Below are positions 6,964 to 14,498 of a stretch of DNA of 42,864 bases, piece after piece. The notes below the pieces were generated by a model. It was not told the DNA's origin and ran no database searches. It saw only the letters and a list, made by a program, of their open reading frames with translations. Origin of the DNA: Rhodospirillales bacterium CG15_BIG_FIL_POST_REV_8_21_14_020_66_15. Its GTDB lineage: Bacteria; Pseudomonadota; Alphaproteobacteria; Rhodospirillales; Casp-alpha2. The stretch spans positions 1 through 42,864 of the forward strand of contig PFFW01000123.1 of NCBI GenBank assembly GCA_002781745.1, written 5' to 3'. Within the stretch, counting starts at the first letter, position 1. Every line of letters starts with the position of its first letter. A program made the translations under genes and the position numbers.

Positions 6964-9306
6964 ATGGCCCCTCTCGACACCCCCAACCATCTGTTGATCG
7001 AGCCCAATCCCGCCGCCGCGCCCGACGCGGGCACCCTGGCCCGTCTGACCGATCTGCAGCAGCGCATCCTGTGGCTTTCGACCTGGACCATCCACAACGC
7101 CAACCACGTGCGGGCCAAGGGCGAGGTCAAGGTCGGCGGCCACCAGGCCTCCTGCGCGTCGTCGGCGGCGCTCATGACGGCGCTCTATTTCCACGCCCTG
7201 CGTCCGCAGGACCGGGTCGCCGTGAAACCCCACGCCAGCCCCGTGTTCCACGCCATCCAGTACCTCATGGGCAACCAGACGCGGGACAAGCTGGAGAACT
7301 TCCGCGGCCTCGGCGGCGCGCAAAGCTATCCGTCGCGCACCAAGGACACCGACGACGTGGACTTCTCCACCGGCTCCGTCGGCCTGGGCCCCGCCATGAC
7401 CATGTTCGCGTCGCTGACCCAGGACTACACCCGCCGCCATTTCGAGACCGTCCGGGCGCGCGAACCCGGGCGCATGATCGCCGTGGTCGGCGACGCGGAA
7501 ATGGACGAGGGCAACATGTACGAGGCCATCCTGGAGGGCTGGAAGCACAACCTCCGGAACTGCTGGTGGATCATCGACTACAACCGCCAGAGCCTCGACG
7601 GCGTGGTCAACGACAAGCTGTTCCGCCTCATCGACCGCCTGTTCCGCGCCGCCGGCTGGCGCGTGGTCGTCATGAAGTACGGCAAGCTGATGCGGGGCGC
7701 CTTCCAAAAGCCGGGCGGCAAGGCGCTCAAGAAATGGATCAACGACTGCCCCAATGACCTTTACGCCGCCCTCACGTTTCAGGGCGGGCGCGCCTGGCGC
7801 GACCATCTGGGCGCCGATATCGGCGGCGAGCCCGGGGTGGCCGACCTGCTCGCGGCCTATACGGACGACGAATTGCAGGACCTCATGTCCAACCTGGGCG
7901 GCCACTGCCTGGAGACCATCTGCGAGGCCTTCTCCTCGGCCGACGACGAGGTCCCGACCTGCTTCCTCGCCTATACCATCAAGGGCTGGGGCCTGCCCCT
8001 GGCGGGCCACAAGGACAACCACGCGGGCATCCTGACGCCGGACCAGCTCCAGGGCTTCCGGAAGGACCTGGGGATTCGCGAAGGCGAGGAGTGGGAGCCC
8101 TTCGCGGGCATGGAGGACCGGGCGGACGACCTGAAGGCCTTCATCGCCGGGGTGCCCTTCATGGCCGGGGGCGGCAAGCCGCGCCGCCATGCGGCCGGGA
8201 CCGTGGCGGTGCCGGAAAAGCTGGCCGAGACCGGCGGCGGCAAGGGCTCGACCCAGGAAGCCTTCGGCAAGATCCTGTTCGAGTTGGCGGCGACCGACCA
8301 CGACCTCGCCGACCGCATCGTCACCACCTCGCCCGACGTCACCGTCTCGACCAACCTGGGCCCCTGGGTCAACCGCCGCGGCATCTTCGCCATGGAGGAG
8401 AAGGAGGACACCTTCCGCAAGGTCAACGTGCCCTCGGTGCAGAAATGGGGCGCCAACGACGAGGGCCAGCACCTCGAACTGGGCATCGCCGAGAACAACC
8501 TGTTCCTGGCCCTGGCCGCGTTGGGTCTGTCCCATGAACTGTTCGGCGAACGCCTCTTGCCCGTCGGCACGCTCTACGATCCCTTCATCCAGCGCGGCCT
8601 CGATGCGCTCAACTACGCCTGCTACCAGGACGCGCGGTTCATGGTGGTGGCGACCCCGGCGGGCGTGACCCTGGCCCCCGAAGGCGGCGCGCACCAGTCC
8701 GTCGCCACGCCGATGATCGGCATGGGGCAGCCGGGCCTCAGCTATTTCGAGCCCGCCTTCGCCGACGAACTCCAGGCCGTCATGCGCTGGGGCTTCGAGC
8801 ACATGCAGGCCGAGGACGGCGGCTCCGTCTACCTGCGTCTCTCGACCCGGCCGCTGGAGCAGCCCAAGCGCGCCATGGACGCGGCCCTGGCCGATCAGGT
8901 GATCGCCGGCGCCTACTGGCTGCGGAAGCCCGCGTCACCGGACGCGGGCGCCATCGTCTACACCGGCGCCGTGGCGCCCGAGGCCCTGGCGGCGGCGGAA
9001 AAGCTGGCCGGCAGGAACGGCCCCGGCGTGCTCGCCGTGACCTCGCCCGACCGGCTCTATTCGGACTGGCGGGCCAACGGTGCCGAGAGCCACGCGGCCA
9101 AACTGCTCGCGGCGGTGGCGCCGGGCGGCAAACTGGTCACCGTCATCGACGGCCATCCGGCGACGCTCTCCTGGCTCGGCGGCGTGGCGGGCCACCGGGT
9201 CGCGGCCCTGGGCGTCGAGGACTTCGGCCAGTGCGGCACGATCCCCGACCTCTACCGGAAATACGGGCTGGACGCCGAGGCCATCGCGGCGGCCTACAAG
9301 GATTAG
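6964..9306 (+). CDS. Homodimeric 2-oxoacid dehydrogenase E1-like / transketolase-like protein
   Basis: A 780-residue thiamine-diphosphate enzyme of the AceE/MdeB type. Seen in order: a transketolase-like N-domain with VGGHQASCASSAALMTALY and HASPVFHAIQYLMGNQ, the ThDP/Mg motif GDAEMDEGN at 177-185 followed by the Asn-containing IIDYNRQSLDG, a pyrimidine-binding domain with ELGIAENNLFLALAALG (conserved Glu of the ThDP activation), and a transketolase C-domain ending in EDFGQCGTIPDLYRKYGLD. It is shorter than E. coli AceE (887 residues), and no E2 or E3 genes are nearby, so it must borrow partners. An Lrp regulator next door suggests a role with an amino-acid-derived oxoacid such as 2-oxobutyrate, as for P. 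putida MdeB. Substrate is inferred. GGAGA precedes the ATG. Confidence 0.85.
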   Translation: MAPLDTPNHLLIEPNPAAAPDAGTLARLTDLQQRILWLSTWTIHNANHVRAKGEVKVGGHQASCASSAALMTALYFHALRPQDRVAVKPHASPVFHAIQYLMGNQTRDKLENFRGLGGAQSYPSRTKDTDDVDFSTGSVGLGPAMTMFASLTQDYTRRHFETVRAREPGRMIAVVGDAEMDEGNMYEAILEGWKHNLRNCWWIIDYNRQSLDGVVNDKLFRLIDRLFRAAGWRVVVMKYGKLMRGAFQKPGGKALKKWINDCPNDLYAALTFQGGRAWRDHLGADIGGEPGVADLLAAYTDDELQDLMSNLGGHCLETICEAFSSADDEVPTCFLAYTIKGWGLPLAGHKDNHAGILTPDQLQGFRKDLGIREGEEWEPFAGMEDRADDLKAFIAGVPFMAGGGKPRRHAAGTVAVPEKLAETGGGKGSTQEAFGKILFELAATDHDLADRIVTTSPDVTVSTNLGPWVNRRGIFAMEEKEDTFRKVNVPSVQKWGANDEGQHLELGIAENNLFLALAALGLSHELFGERLLPVGTLYDPFIQRGLDALNYACYQDARFMVVATPAGVTLAPEGGAHQSVATPMIGMGQPGLSYFEPAFADELQAVMRWGFEHMQAEDGGSVYLRLSTRPLEQPKRAMDAALADQVIAGAYWLRKPASPDAGAIVYTGAVAPEALAAAEKLAGRNGPGVLAVTSPDRLYSDWRANGAESHAAKLLAAVAPGGKLVTVIDGHPATLSWLGGVAGHRVAALGVEDFGQCGTIPDLYRKYGLDAEAIAAAYKD

Positions 9307-9329
9307 GTGGCGTCAGTGCCGCTTGCGGT

Positions 9330-10574
9330 TCAGGACCAGAGAGCACTGAACGGTACCGCCCACATGCCGTTGCCGAACGATCCTGGAAAGTCTCCAGAAT
9401 AAAGGATGATCCCGACGAACGGCCTGTCCTTGGCAAGGTTGTCGCGGAACCACTCCATATGCCGGAAATCCTTTTCCCGGACGGTCGCACCGGCCTTGAT
9501 TTCGATGCCAAGCAGCGCGCCGTCTTCGCGTTCGACGAGGAAATCAATTTCTCGTTTCTCCCGGTCGCGATAATGGAATAGCTCGTATCCGGTTTGACTG
9601 CTGTCGATCTGGGCGGCGATTTCGTTGAATGCCAACGTCTCGATGCATTTTCCCACCCGGTCGTCCTCCACGCCGACCCGCTCTCGCCGCCATCCCAGTA
9701 CCGATGCCATCAGCCCGCAATCGCTCATGAAGGATTTCACTTGTTTGCCGACGCGTTCGTAGTCCGTTCGGGTCCAGGGTGGAATCCTTTCAACCAGAAA
9801 CAGGGTTTCCAGGGCGTTGATATAGGTTTCCAAAGTGGCCCTGCGGATCGATAGACCGGTGCCGATTGCGGACACATCCATCAGTTTTCCCGACCAGGCC
9901 GCCATCGTGCGGACAAGTTCGCGCATGGCGTCGAGCCTATGAATACGGGTGATGTCATTCAGGTCGCGTTCAAGGATCGTCGCAATGTAGTCGCGATGCC
10001 ATTTCCGCCGCGATTGGCCGGGCAAGACAAGGGCCTCGGGGAACCCGCCGCGAAAGGCGATGTCCAGTAGATCGTCCCGGTTGTGGACCCGCCACCCGTG
10101 GTCGAAAGATTGATCGAAGGCAAGGTCGAGAAACCGTGGCGGCGTCCGCTGCATCTCGCCTTGGGACAGCGGCCGAAGGCGTATCCGGCCGAGACGCCCC
10201 GCCAGGGATTCCCGGGCACTGGGCATGGCGGCGATGTTGACGGAGCCGGTCAGCAGAAATTGGCCAGGCCTTGGGTCGTCGTCGACCGCTTTCTTGATTG
10301 CGGGCAGCAAGTCCGGCGCACGTTGAACCTCGTCAATGATCAAGGTGCCGGCGTTGTGTTGCACGAAGCCGTGCGGATCGTTCTCGGCGGCACGCAGCAT
10401 CGTGAGATCGTCCAGCGTCCGATATTCGAAGCCATTCGGAGGCAAGGAACGCGCCAACGTGGTCTTGCCGCATTGCCGGGGGCCGGCCAGAAGCAGAACG
10501 CGCCGTTCCTGCAAGGCCGTCAGTATCGATGCCGACTGCCATCTCGGGTACGGGCCGTTCTCAATTTGGGTCAC
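9330..10574 (-). CDS. AAA ATPase with DUF4143 / nuclease-like C-domain
   Basis: A 414-residue protein of the AAA_14-DUF4143 family. The P-loop is GPRQCGKTT at residues 31-39, Walker B is TLIIDEV with Asp81-Glu82, and LLTGS follows as sensor 1. The C-terminal part carries REIDFLVE (Asp344) and LLGIEIKAG (Glu358, Lys360), the D...ExK pattern of a PD-(D/E)xK nuclease-like fold, though activity in this family is unproven. The GTG start at 10574 follows GGAGG by four bases. Base composition is lower than the neighbours (a 60-bp sample at 9541 is 45 % G+C). It lies immediately 3' of tRNA-Leu with AT-rich direct repeats in its promoter, which suggests a transferred gene. The biological role of the family is not established; ideas include mobile-element or toxin-antitoxin-like behaviour. 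Confidence 0.88.
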   Translation of the reverse strand: MTQIENGPYPRWQSASILTALQERRVLLLAGPRQCGKTTLARSLPPNGFEYRTLDDLTMLRAAENDPHGFVQHNAGTLIIDEVQRAPDLLPAIKKAVDDDPRPGQFLLTGSVNIAAMPSARESLAGRLGRIRLRPLSQGEMQRTPPRFLDLAFDQSFDHGWRVHNRDDLLDIAFRGGFPEALVLPGQSRRKWHRDYIATILERDLNDITRIHRLDAMRELVRTMAAWSGKLMDVSAIGTGLSIRRATLETYINALETLFLVERIPPWTRTDYERVGKQVKSFMSDCGLMASVLGWRRERVGVEDDRVGKCIETLAFNEIAAQIDSSQTGYELFHYRDREKREIDFLVEREDGALLGIEIKAGATVREKDFRHMEWFRDNLAKDRPFVGIILYSGDFPGSFGNGMWAVPFSALWS

Positions 10575-10594
10575 CTGGCCTCCGCGGTACGGTG

Positions 10595-10675
10595 TCGCGA
10601 TTTTATCATTTTATATCTCGCGATTTTATAAATATCAATTCCGCGATTTTATAAATTTTATGTCCGCGAGTTGAT
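10595..10675. repeat. Four 23-bp-period direct repeats (iteron-like) upstream of DUF4143 ATPase
   Basis: A core of YCGCGATTTTAT recurs at 10595, 10618, 10641 and, with two mismatches (CCGCGAGTTGAT), at 10664, each exactly 23 bp from the last. Copies two and three share 15 of their first 16 bases, TCGCGATTTTATAAAT and CCGCGATTTTATAAAT. The array starts 20 bp upstream of the GTG start, so it occupies the promoter. A 23-bp period is close to two helical turns, as expected for a protein binding one DNA face cooperatively. Confidence 0.8.
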
Positions 10676-10748
10676 CCGCGAATAATGGCGCGGCGCGTCA
10701 ACCGGCCATGGTCGCGGTCTATACAACGGGATGGAGGATAAACACCGA

Positions 10749-10835
10749 TGGTGCGGGCGGGGAGAATCGAACTCCCACTTCCTTACGGAAACCAGATTTT
10801 GAGTCTGGCGCGTCTACCAGTTCCGCCACGCCCGC
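10749..10835 (-). tRNA. tRNA-Leu (anticodon CAA)
   Basis: Read on the minus strand, an 87-nt tRNA with encoded CCA. Acceptor GCGGGCG pairs with CGCCCGC, followed by discriminator A and CCA. The anticodon stem CCAGA/TCTGG closes the loop CTCAAAA, giving anticodon CAA for UUG codons. A long variable arm (TTTCCGTAAGGAAG) marks it as class II, and the T-arm is GGGAG-TTCGATT-CTCCC. The D-arm has TGGCGGAACTGGTAGACGC, with G18G19 and box A intact. Confidence 0.97.
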
Positions 10836-10915
10836 ATGGCCGTCGGAAGGCGGCCTTTCTATCACCCGCCGCGTGGCCGATCAAACACTTGGCGCAAGGA
10901 CGTTCCGGGATAATT

Positions 10916-11024
10916 CCCCCTCACCCCGGCCCTCTCCCCCTTGAAGGGGGCGAGGGAGGACGCATGACCAAGAAATAGCCCTCTCCCCCCAAGGCAATTG
11001 GGGGGAGAGGGTTGGGTGAGGGGG
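10916..11024. repeat. Compound inverted-repeat element (large hairpins)
   Basis: This tRNA-dedA gap of 265 bp contains no gene. CCCCTCACCCCGGCCCTC near 10917 is mirrored by GAGGGTTGGGTGAGGGG ending at 11024, forming an outer inverted repeat with a small mismatch. Inside are two further hairpins: CTCCCCCTT..AAGGGGGCGAG at about 10934-10953, and a perfect 14-bp stem CCCTCTCCCCCCAA (10979-10992)/TTGGGGGGAGAGGG (10998-11011) with a five-base loop. Such CCCTCACCC...GGGTGAGGG elements are common intergenic repeats in proteobacteria and can serve as transcription barriers. Confidence 0.7.
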
Positions 11025-11100
11025 CATCAACCGCGTTGTCAGTGGTTGTCCCGCCTGCTAGAAGCGCCGCACCCTTTTCCTGAACGGACGCCCGCCGCCC

Positions 11101-11682
11101 ATGCTGCGCCGCCTGTACGACCGGACCATGGCCCTCGCCGGCCACCGCCATGCGGACCGCTGGCTGGCGGCGGTCAGCTTCATCGAAAGCTCGGTCTTTC
11201 CCATCCCGCCCGACGTCATGCTGATCCCCATGGTGCTGGCCGACCGGGCGCGCGCCTGGCGCATCGCCTTCATCTGCACGGTGGCGTCGGTGCTGGGCGG
11301 CATGCTGGGCTACGCCATCGGCCTGTTCCTGTTCGAACAGGTCGGCCGGCCGCTGCTGGAATTCTACGGCTACGCCCCCAAGTTCGAGGCCTTCCGCCAG
11401 ACCTATTCGGAATGGGGCGCCTGGGCCGTGTTCATCGCTGGCGTCACGCCCTTTCCCTACAAGGTGATCACGATCCTGTCGGGCGTGGCGTCCCTCGACA
11501 TTTGGGTGTTCTGCGTCGCCTCGGTGCTGGCGCGGGGGCTGCGGTTCTACCTGGTCACGGCGCTCTTGTGGTATTTCGGCGAACCGATCCGCGCCTTCAT
11601 CGAGCGGCGCCTGGGCCTTCTGTTCACGATCTTCTGCATCCTGCTGGTCGGCGGGTTCGTGGTTCTCAAATACGTGCTATAG
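11101..11682 (+). CDS. DedA/YqaA family membrane protein (VTT domain)
   Basis: A 193-residue inner-membrane protein of the DedA superfamily, which includes flippase-like lipid transporters. Hydrophobic segments are visible around residues 50-72, 105-130 and 165-192, plus the re-entrant region SSVFPIPPDVMLIPMVL. The VTT signature glycine/arginine block is seen in FIAGVTPFPYKVITILSGVA, corresponding to the F(xR)PxP(G/Y) segment of the family; this subgroup (YqaA-like) has TPFPYK rather than the canonical RFxPGxR. No strong ribosome site is visible before the ATG at 11101; another ATG at 11128 is in frame. dsbB follows after 9 bp, suggesting an operon of envelope genes. Confidence 0.9.
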   Translation: MLRRLYDRTMALAGHRHADRWLAAVSFIESSVFPIPPDVMLIPMVLADRARAWRIAFICTVASVLGGMLGYAIGLFLFEQVGRPLLEFYGYAPKFEAFRQTYSEWGAWAVFIAGVTPFPYKVITILSGVASLDIWVFCVASVLARGLRFYLVTALLWYFGEPIRAFIERRLGLLFTIFCILLVGGFVVLKYVL

Positions 11683-11691
11683 GTTTTCGCC

Positions 11692-12192
11692 ATGTTGGCG
11701 ATGCTCGACGACCCGAAACTGCAAAGCTGGTTCCCGGCGATCCTGTTCGCCGTGGCGGCGGGGGCCCTGGGCTTTGCCTTCCATGCCCAGTTCGCGCTGG
11801 GGCTCGAGCCCTGCAACCTGTGCCTCTATCAGCGCGTCCCCTACGTGGTGATCGGCCTGGTCGCGGGGACGGCCCTGGTTCGGCCCGGCCCCAGGGTGCG
11901 CCGCGCCGTCGTCGGACTGGCCGCGGTCGCGTTCGCGATCGGCGCCGCCATCGCCTTCTACCACGTCGGCGTGGAGCGGCACTGGTGGGCCTCGGCCGTG
12001 TGCGGCGGCGAGGCGGCGCGCGTCGGATCGACCCGGGATTTGCTCGCCGGCCTGTCGACGCGGCCGGAAAAATCCTGCGACGCCGTGGACTGGGTCTTCC
12101 TCGGCCTCTCCATGGCGACCTATAATGCCGCCTTCTCCGCCGTCATGGCCGGGCTCTGCCTGATCGCCGCCCGCCGCATGAAGGCCGCCTGA
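11692..12192 (+). CDS. dsbB: Disulfide bond formation protein B
   Basis: A 166-residue inner-membrane quinone reductase that reoxidises DsbA in the periplasm and passes electrons to ubiquinone. The first redox pair is Cys41-Cys44 in EPCNLCLYQRVPY, the hallmark DsbB/DsbI motif with its conserved Gln-Arg. The second pair is Cys104 (SAVCGG) and Cys129 (EKSCD) in the second periplasmic loop. Four membrane helices are predicted around residues 13-33, 49-65, 71-91 and 138-160. It lies 9 bp after the DedA gene and 3 bp before coq7, whose ubiquinone product is the electron acceptor DsbB needs, so the pairing makes functional sense. The quinone-contacting Arg after CNLC is present. Confidence 0.93.
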   Translation: MLAMLDDPKLQSWFPAILFAVAAGALGFAFHAQFALGLEPCNLCLYQRVPYVVIGLVAGTALVRPGPRVRRAVVGLAAVAFAIGAAIAFYHVGVERHWWASAVCGGEAARVGSTRDLLAGLSTRPEKSCDAVDWVFLGLSMATYNAAFSAVMAGLCLIAARRMKAA

Positions 12193-12195
12193 CGA

Positions 12196-12783
12196 GTGAA
12201 GAACGCCATGACGACCGGCACGTCCGCCCGATCCTCCCGTAAGCCCCGGCGCATGCCGGGCGATCCGTCCAGGGCCGATATGGTCGGACGCATGCTGCGG
12301 GTCGACCACGCGGGCGAATACGGCGCCGTGCGCATCTATGCGGGCCAGATGGCGGTGCTGGGCGACAATGCCGGCGGCGGCGCCATCAAGCACATGGCCG
12401 AGCAGGAGGAGGTTCACCTGGCCACCTTCAACGATCTGGTCGCCGACCGGCGGGTGCGGCCGACGGCGCTGCTGCCGCTGTGGCATCTGGCCGGTTTCGC
12501 GCTGGGGGCCGGCACGGCGCTGTTGGGCGAGAAGGCGGCCCATGCCTGCACCGTCGCGGTGGAAGAGACGATCGACGAGCATTACGCGGCCCAGGTCGCC
12601 CGCCTGGAGGGCGAGGGCGAGGACGGCCTGTGCGCCACCTTCGAGAAATTCCGCCAGGAGGAACTGGAACACCACGACACGGCACTGCACCTGGGGGCCG
12701 AGGAAACCCCCGGCTACGCGGTGCTGAAGGGCGCCATCAAGACGGGCTCCAGGCTCGCCATCTGGCTGTCCGAGCGCATCTGA
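12196..12783 (+). CDS. coq7: Coq7-type demethoxyubiquinone hydroxylase
   Basis: A 195-residue di-iron carboxylate monooxygenase that adds the C6 hydroxyl in ubiquinone synthesis (2-polyprenyl-3-methyl-6-methoxy-1,4-benzoquinol hydroxylation). Iron ligands expected from the family are visible: Glu41 (HAGEYGAVRIY), Glu71 and His74 (EEVHL), Glu123 (VEETIDEHY), and Glu156 with His159 (EELEHHD). Coq7 is typical of Alphaproteobacteria and mitochondria, whereas most Gammaproteobacteria use UbiF. The GTG at 12196 is four bases after the dsbB stop; an ATG at 12208 is an equally good start and would drop four residues. The N-terminal ~25 residues are basic and not conserved in the fold. Confidence 0.94.
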   Translation: MKNAMTTGTSARSSRKPRRMPGDPSRADMVGRMLRVDHAGEYGAVRIYAGQMAVLGDNAGGGAIKHMAEQEEVHLATFNDLVADRRVRPTALLPLWHLAGFALGAGTALLGEKAAHACTVAVEETIDEHYAAQVARLEGEGEDGLCATFEKFRQEELEHHDTALHLGAEETPGYAVLKGAIKTGSRLAIWLSERI

Positions 12784-12850
12784 CACCGGAGGCCCGCCGC
12801 GCGCTTCCGATTTTTCCCATCTCCCAAGAAGAAACCAGAGGACGAAAACA

Positions 12851-13897
12851 ATGAAGGCAGTGGTGTTCGCGGGCGACCGCAAGATCGAGATCATGGAGTT
12901 TCCCGACCCGCACCCGGGGCCCGGCGAGGTGGTCCTCAAGATCAAGGCGTCGGGCATGTGCGGCAGCGACCTCAAGTACTACCGCAACCCGGCGGGCACT
13001 CCGACCCTGGGCCTGGGCGAACGCAAGGGTCCGATCATCGCCGGGCACGAGCCCTGCGGCGTGGTGGTCGAGGTCGGCGCGGGCGTGTCCGAGGCCCAGG
13101 CGCGCATCGGCGACCGTATGATGGACCACCACTATTCCGGCTGCGGCGTGTGCAAGCACTGCCGCACGGGCTGGTCGCAGATGTGCCTGGACGGCATCGT
13201 CGTCTACGGCACCACCGGCCACGGCGCCCATGCCGAATACATGAAGGTGCCGGCCCATACCCTGGTCAGGCTGCCGGACGACCTCAGCTTCAAGACCGGG
13301 GCCGCCATCTCCTGCGGCACCGGCACGGCCTACGGCGCGCTCAAGCGCCTGGACCTGGCGGGCGACGAGACGGTGGTGATCTTCGGCCAGGGGCCCGTGG
13401 GGCTCTCGGCCACGCAGCTCGCCAAGGCCATGGGGGCGCGCGTGATCGCGCTCGACGTCATGGCCGAGCGGCGCAAGCTGGCGGCGGACTTCGGCGCCGA
13501 CGAGGTCATCGACCCCATGGGCAACGACGTGGTGACGGCGATCCGCGATCTGACGGGCGGCGAGGGGGCGCACAAGTCGCTCGACTGTTCCTCCAATGCC
13601 GAGGCGCGGGCGTCCGCCGTGCGCTGCCTGCGCGCCTGGGGCACCGCCTGCTTCGTCGGCGAGGGCGGGCAGGTGACGCTCGACGTCAGCCAGGACATTC
13701 TGCGAAGGCAGGTCTCCATCGTCGGGTCCTGGACCTTTTCCAAGAACGGACAGGCCGATTGCGCGGCCTTCGTCGCCGAGCGCAAGGTCGACGTGGACGC
13801 CCTGTTCACGGACGAGTACGGCCTCGACCAGGCGGCCGAGGCCTACCGCAAGTTCGAAACCCAGACCACGGGCAAGGGCGTGTTCGTGATGGATTGA
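12851..13897 (+). CDS. Zinc-dependent medium-chain alcohol/polyol dehydrogenase
   Basis: A 348-residue NAD(P)-dependent dehydrogenase. Catalytic zinc ligands are Cys37 (GMCGSD) and His66-Glu67 (AGHEPCG); the structural zinc site has Cys98, Cys101, Cys104 and Cys112 in SGCGVCKHCRTGWSQMC. The Rossmann motif is GQGPVG at 179-184, followed by Asp at the end of the second strand (VIALD), which favours NAD over NADP. Closest groups by motif are L-threonine/sorbitol/iditol-type dehydrogenases, but the substrate cannot be assigned. AGAGGA precedes the ATG at about nine bases. It lies 67 bp after coq7 and 56 bp before the broken PAS gene, on the same strand. Confidence 0.9.
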   Translation: MKAVVFAGDRKIEIMEFPDPHPGPGEVVLKIKASGMCGSDLKYYRNPAGTPTLGLGERKGPIIAGHEPCGVVVEVGAGVSEAQARIGDRMMDHHYSGCGVCKHCRTGWSQMCLDGIVVYGTTGHGAHAEYMKVPAHTLVRLPDDLSFKTGAAISCGTGTAYGALKRLDLAGDETVVIFGQGPVGLSATQLAKAMGARVIALDVMAERRKLAADFGADEVIDPMGNDVVTAIRDLTGGEGAHKSLDCSSNAEARASAVRCLRAWGTACFVGEGGQVTLDVSQDILRRQVSIVGSWTFSKNGQADCAAFVAERKVDVDALFTDEYGLDQAAEAYRKFETQTTGKGVFVMD

Positions 13898-13953
13898 CGC
13901 CCGGCCGGGCGTTTCGGTCGGGCGTGGAGGCCGGCGCAACCGCGGAGTGGCCA

Positions 13954-14491
13954 ATGAAGGCCCGTGACATCATCGAGGGAGCCGATCCCCGGGTCGGCGA
14001 GCTGTTCGAATTCTGGAACGCCGCGCGCGGGGCCAACCGCTATCCGGCGCAGGCGGATTTGAAGCTGTCCGCGATCCCGCGCCTGCTGCCCAACGTGTTC
14101 GTCATCGACGTGCTGGAAGGCCACGTCTTCCGCTATCGCTTCATCGGCACCCGGATCGACGAACACATGGGCGTCTCGCTGACCGGCAAGGTGTTTTCCG
14201 ACACCCGTTCGGGCCGTCTCCTGCGCGAGATCACGGGGTTCTTCTCGCGCATCGCGGAACAGGGGGGTTCTCGGCCTTCTGGTCACGCGCCTGCCGTCCG
14301 AACGCTACGAATGGCTGCGCTATACCCGCGTAGGCCTGCCGGTAGCGGACGACCGCCGCACCGTGAACAAGATCATCGGCCTGTTCCTGTTCGAGCCGGC
14401 GAAGGAACGGGCCTTCACCGTGCCCAGCATCGACGACGTGGACCAGTCCGAACTGGGCGAGGTCGTGCGCCAGTTCGGCGAGATCGACTGA
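13954..14491 (+). pseudogene. PAS_5-type domain protein, frameshifted
   Basis: The first 104 codons encode a PAS-like protein of the PAS_5 type common in Rhodospirillales (ELFEFWNAARGANRYPAQADL, RLLPNVFVIDVLEGHVFRYRFIGTRIDEHMG). After the six-G run at 14262-14267 the frame is lost; removing one G restores a reading of GVLGLLVTRLPSERYEWLRYT and continues 75 codons to TGA at 14489-14491, with the conserved YxxxxYTRVGLPVADD segment and a tail ending VRQFGEID. The repaired product would be 178 residues. GGAG lies seven bases before the ATG. Either a real one-base insertion in a homopolymer or a sequencing error; codon bias is intact on both sides, so any inactivation is recent. Confidence 0.82.
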
Positions 14492-14498
14492 CCGTCGT

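Noticed and set aside
9307-9330. Left attachment-site copy of the tRNA-Leu 3' end
   Set aside because: No match to the tRNA 3' sequence was found by eye between the E1 stop and the ATPase gene.
10595-10675. CRISPR array
   Set aside because: Units are only 23 bp in total with no separate unique spacers, and no cas genes are nearby; the spacing fits promoter repeats.
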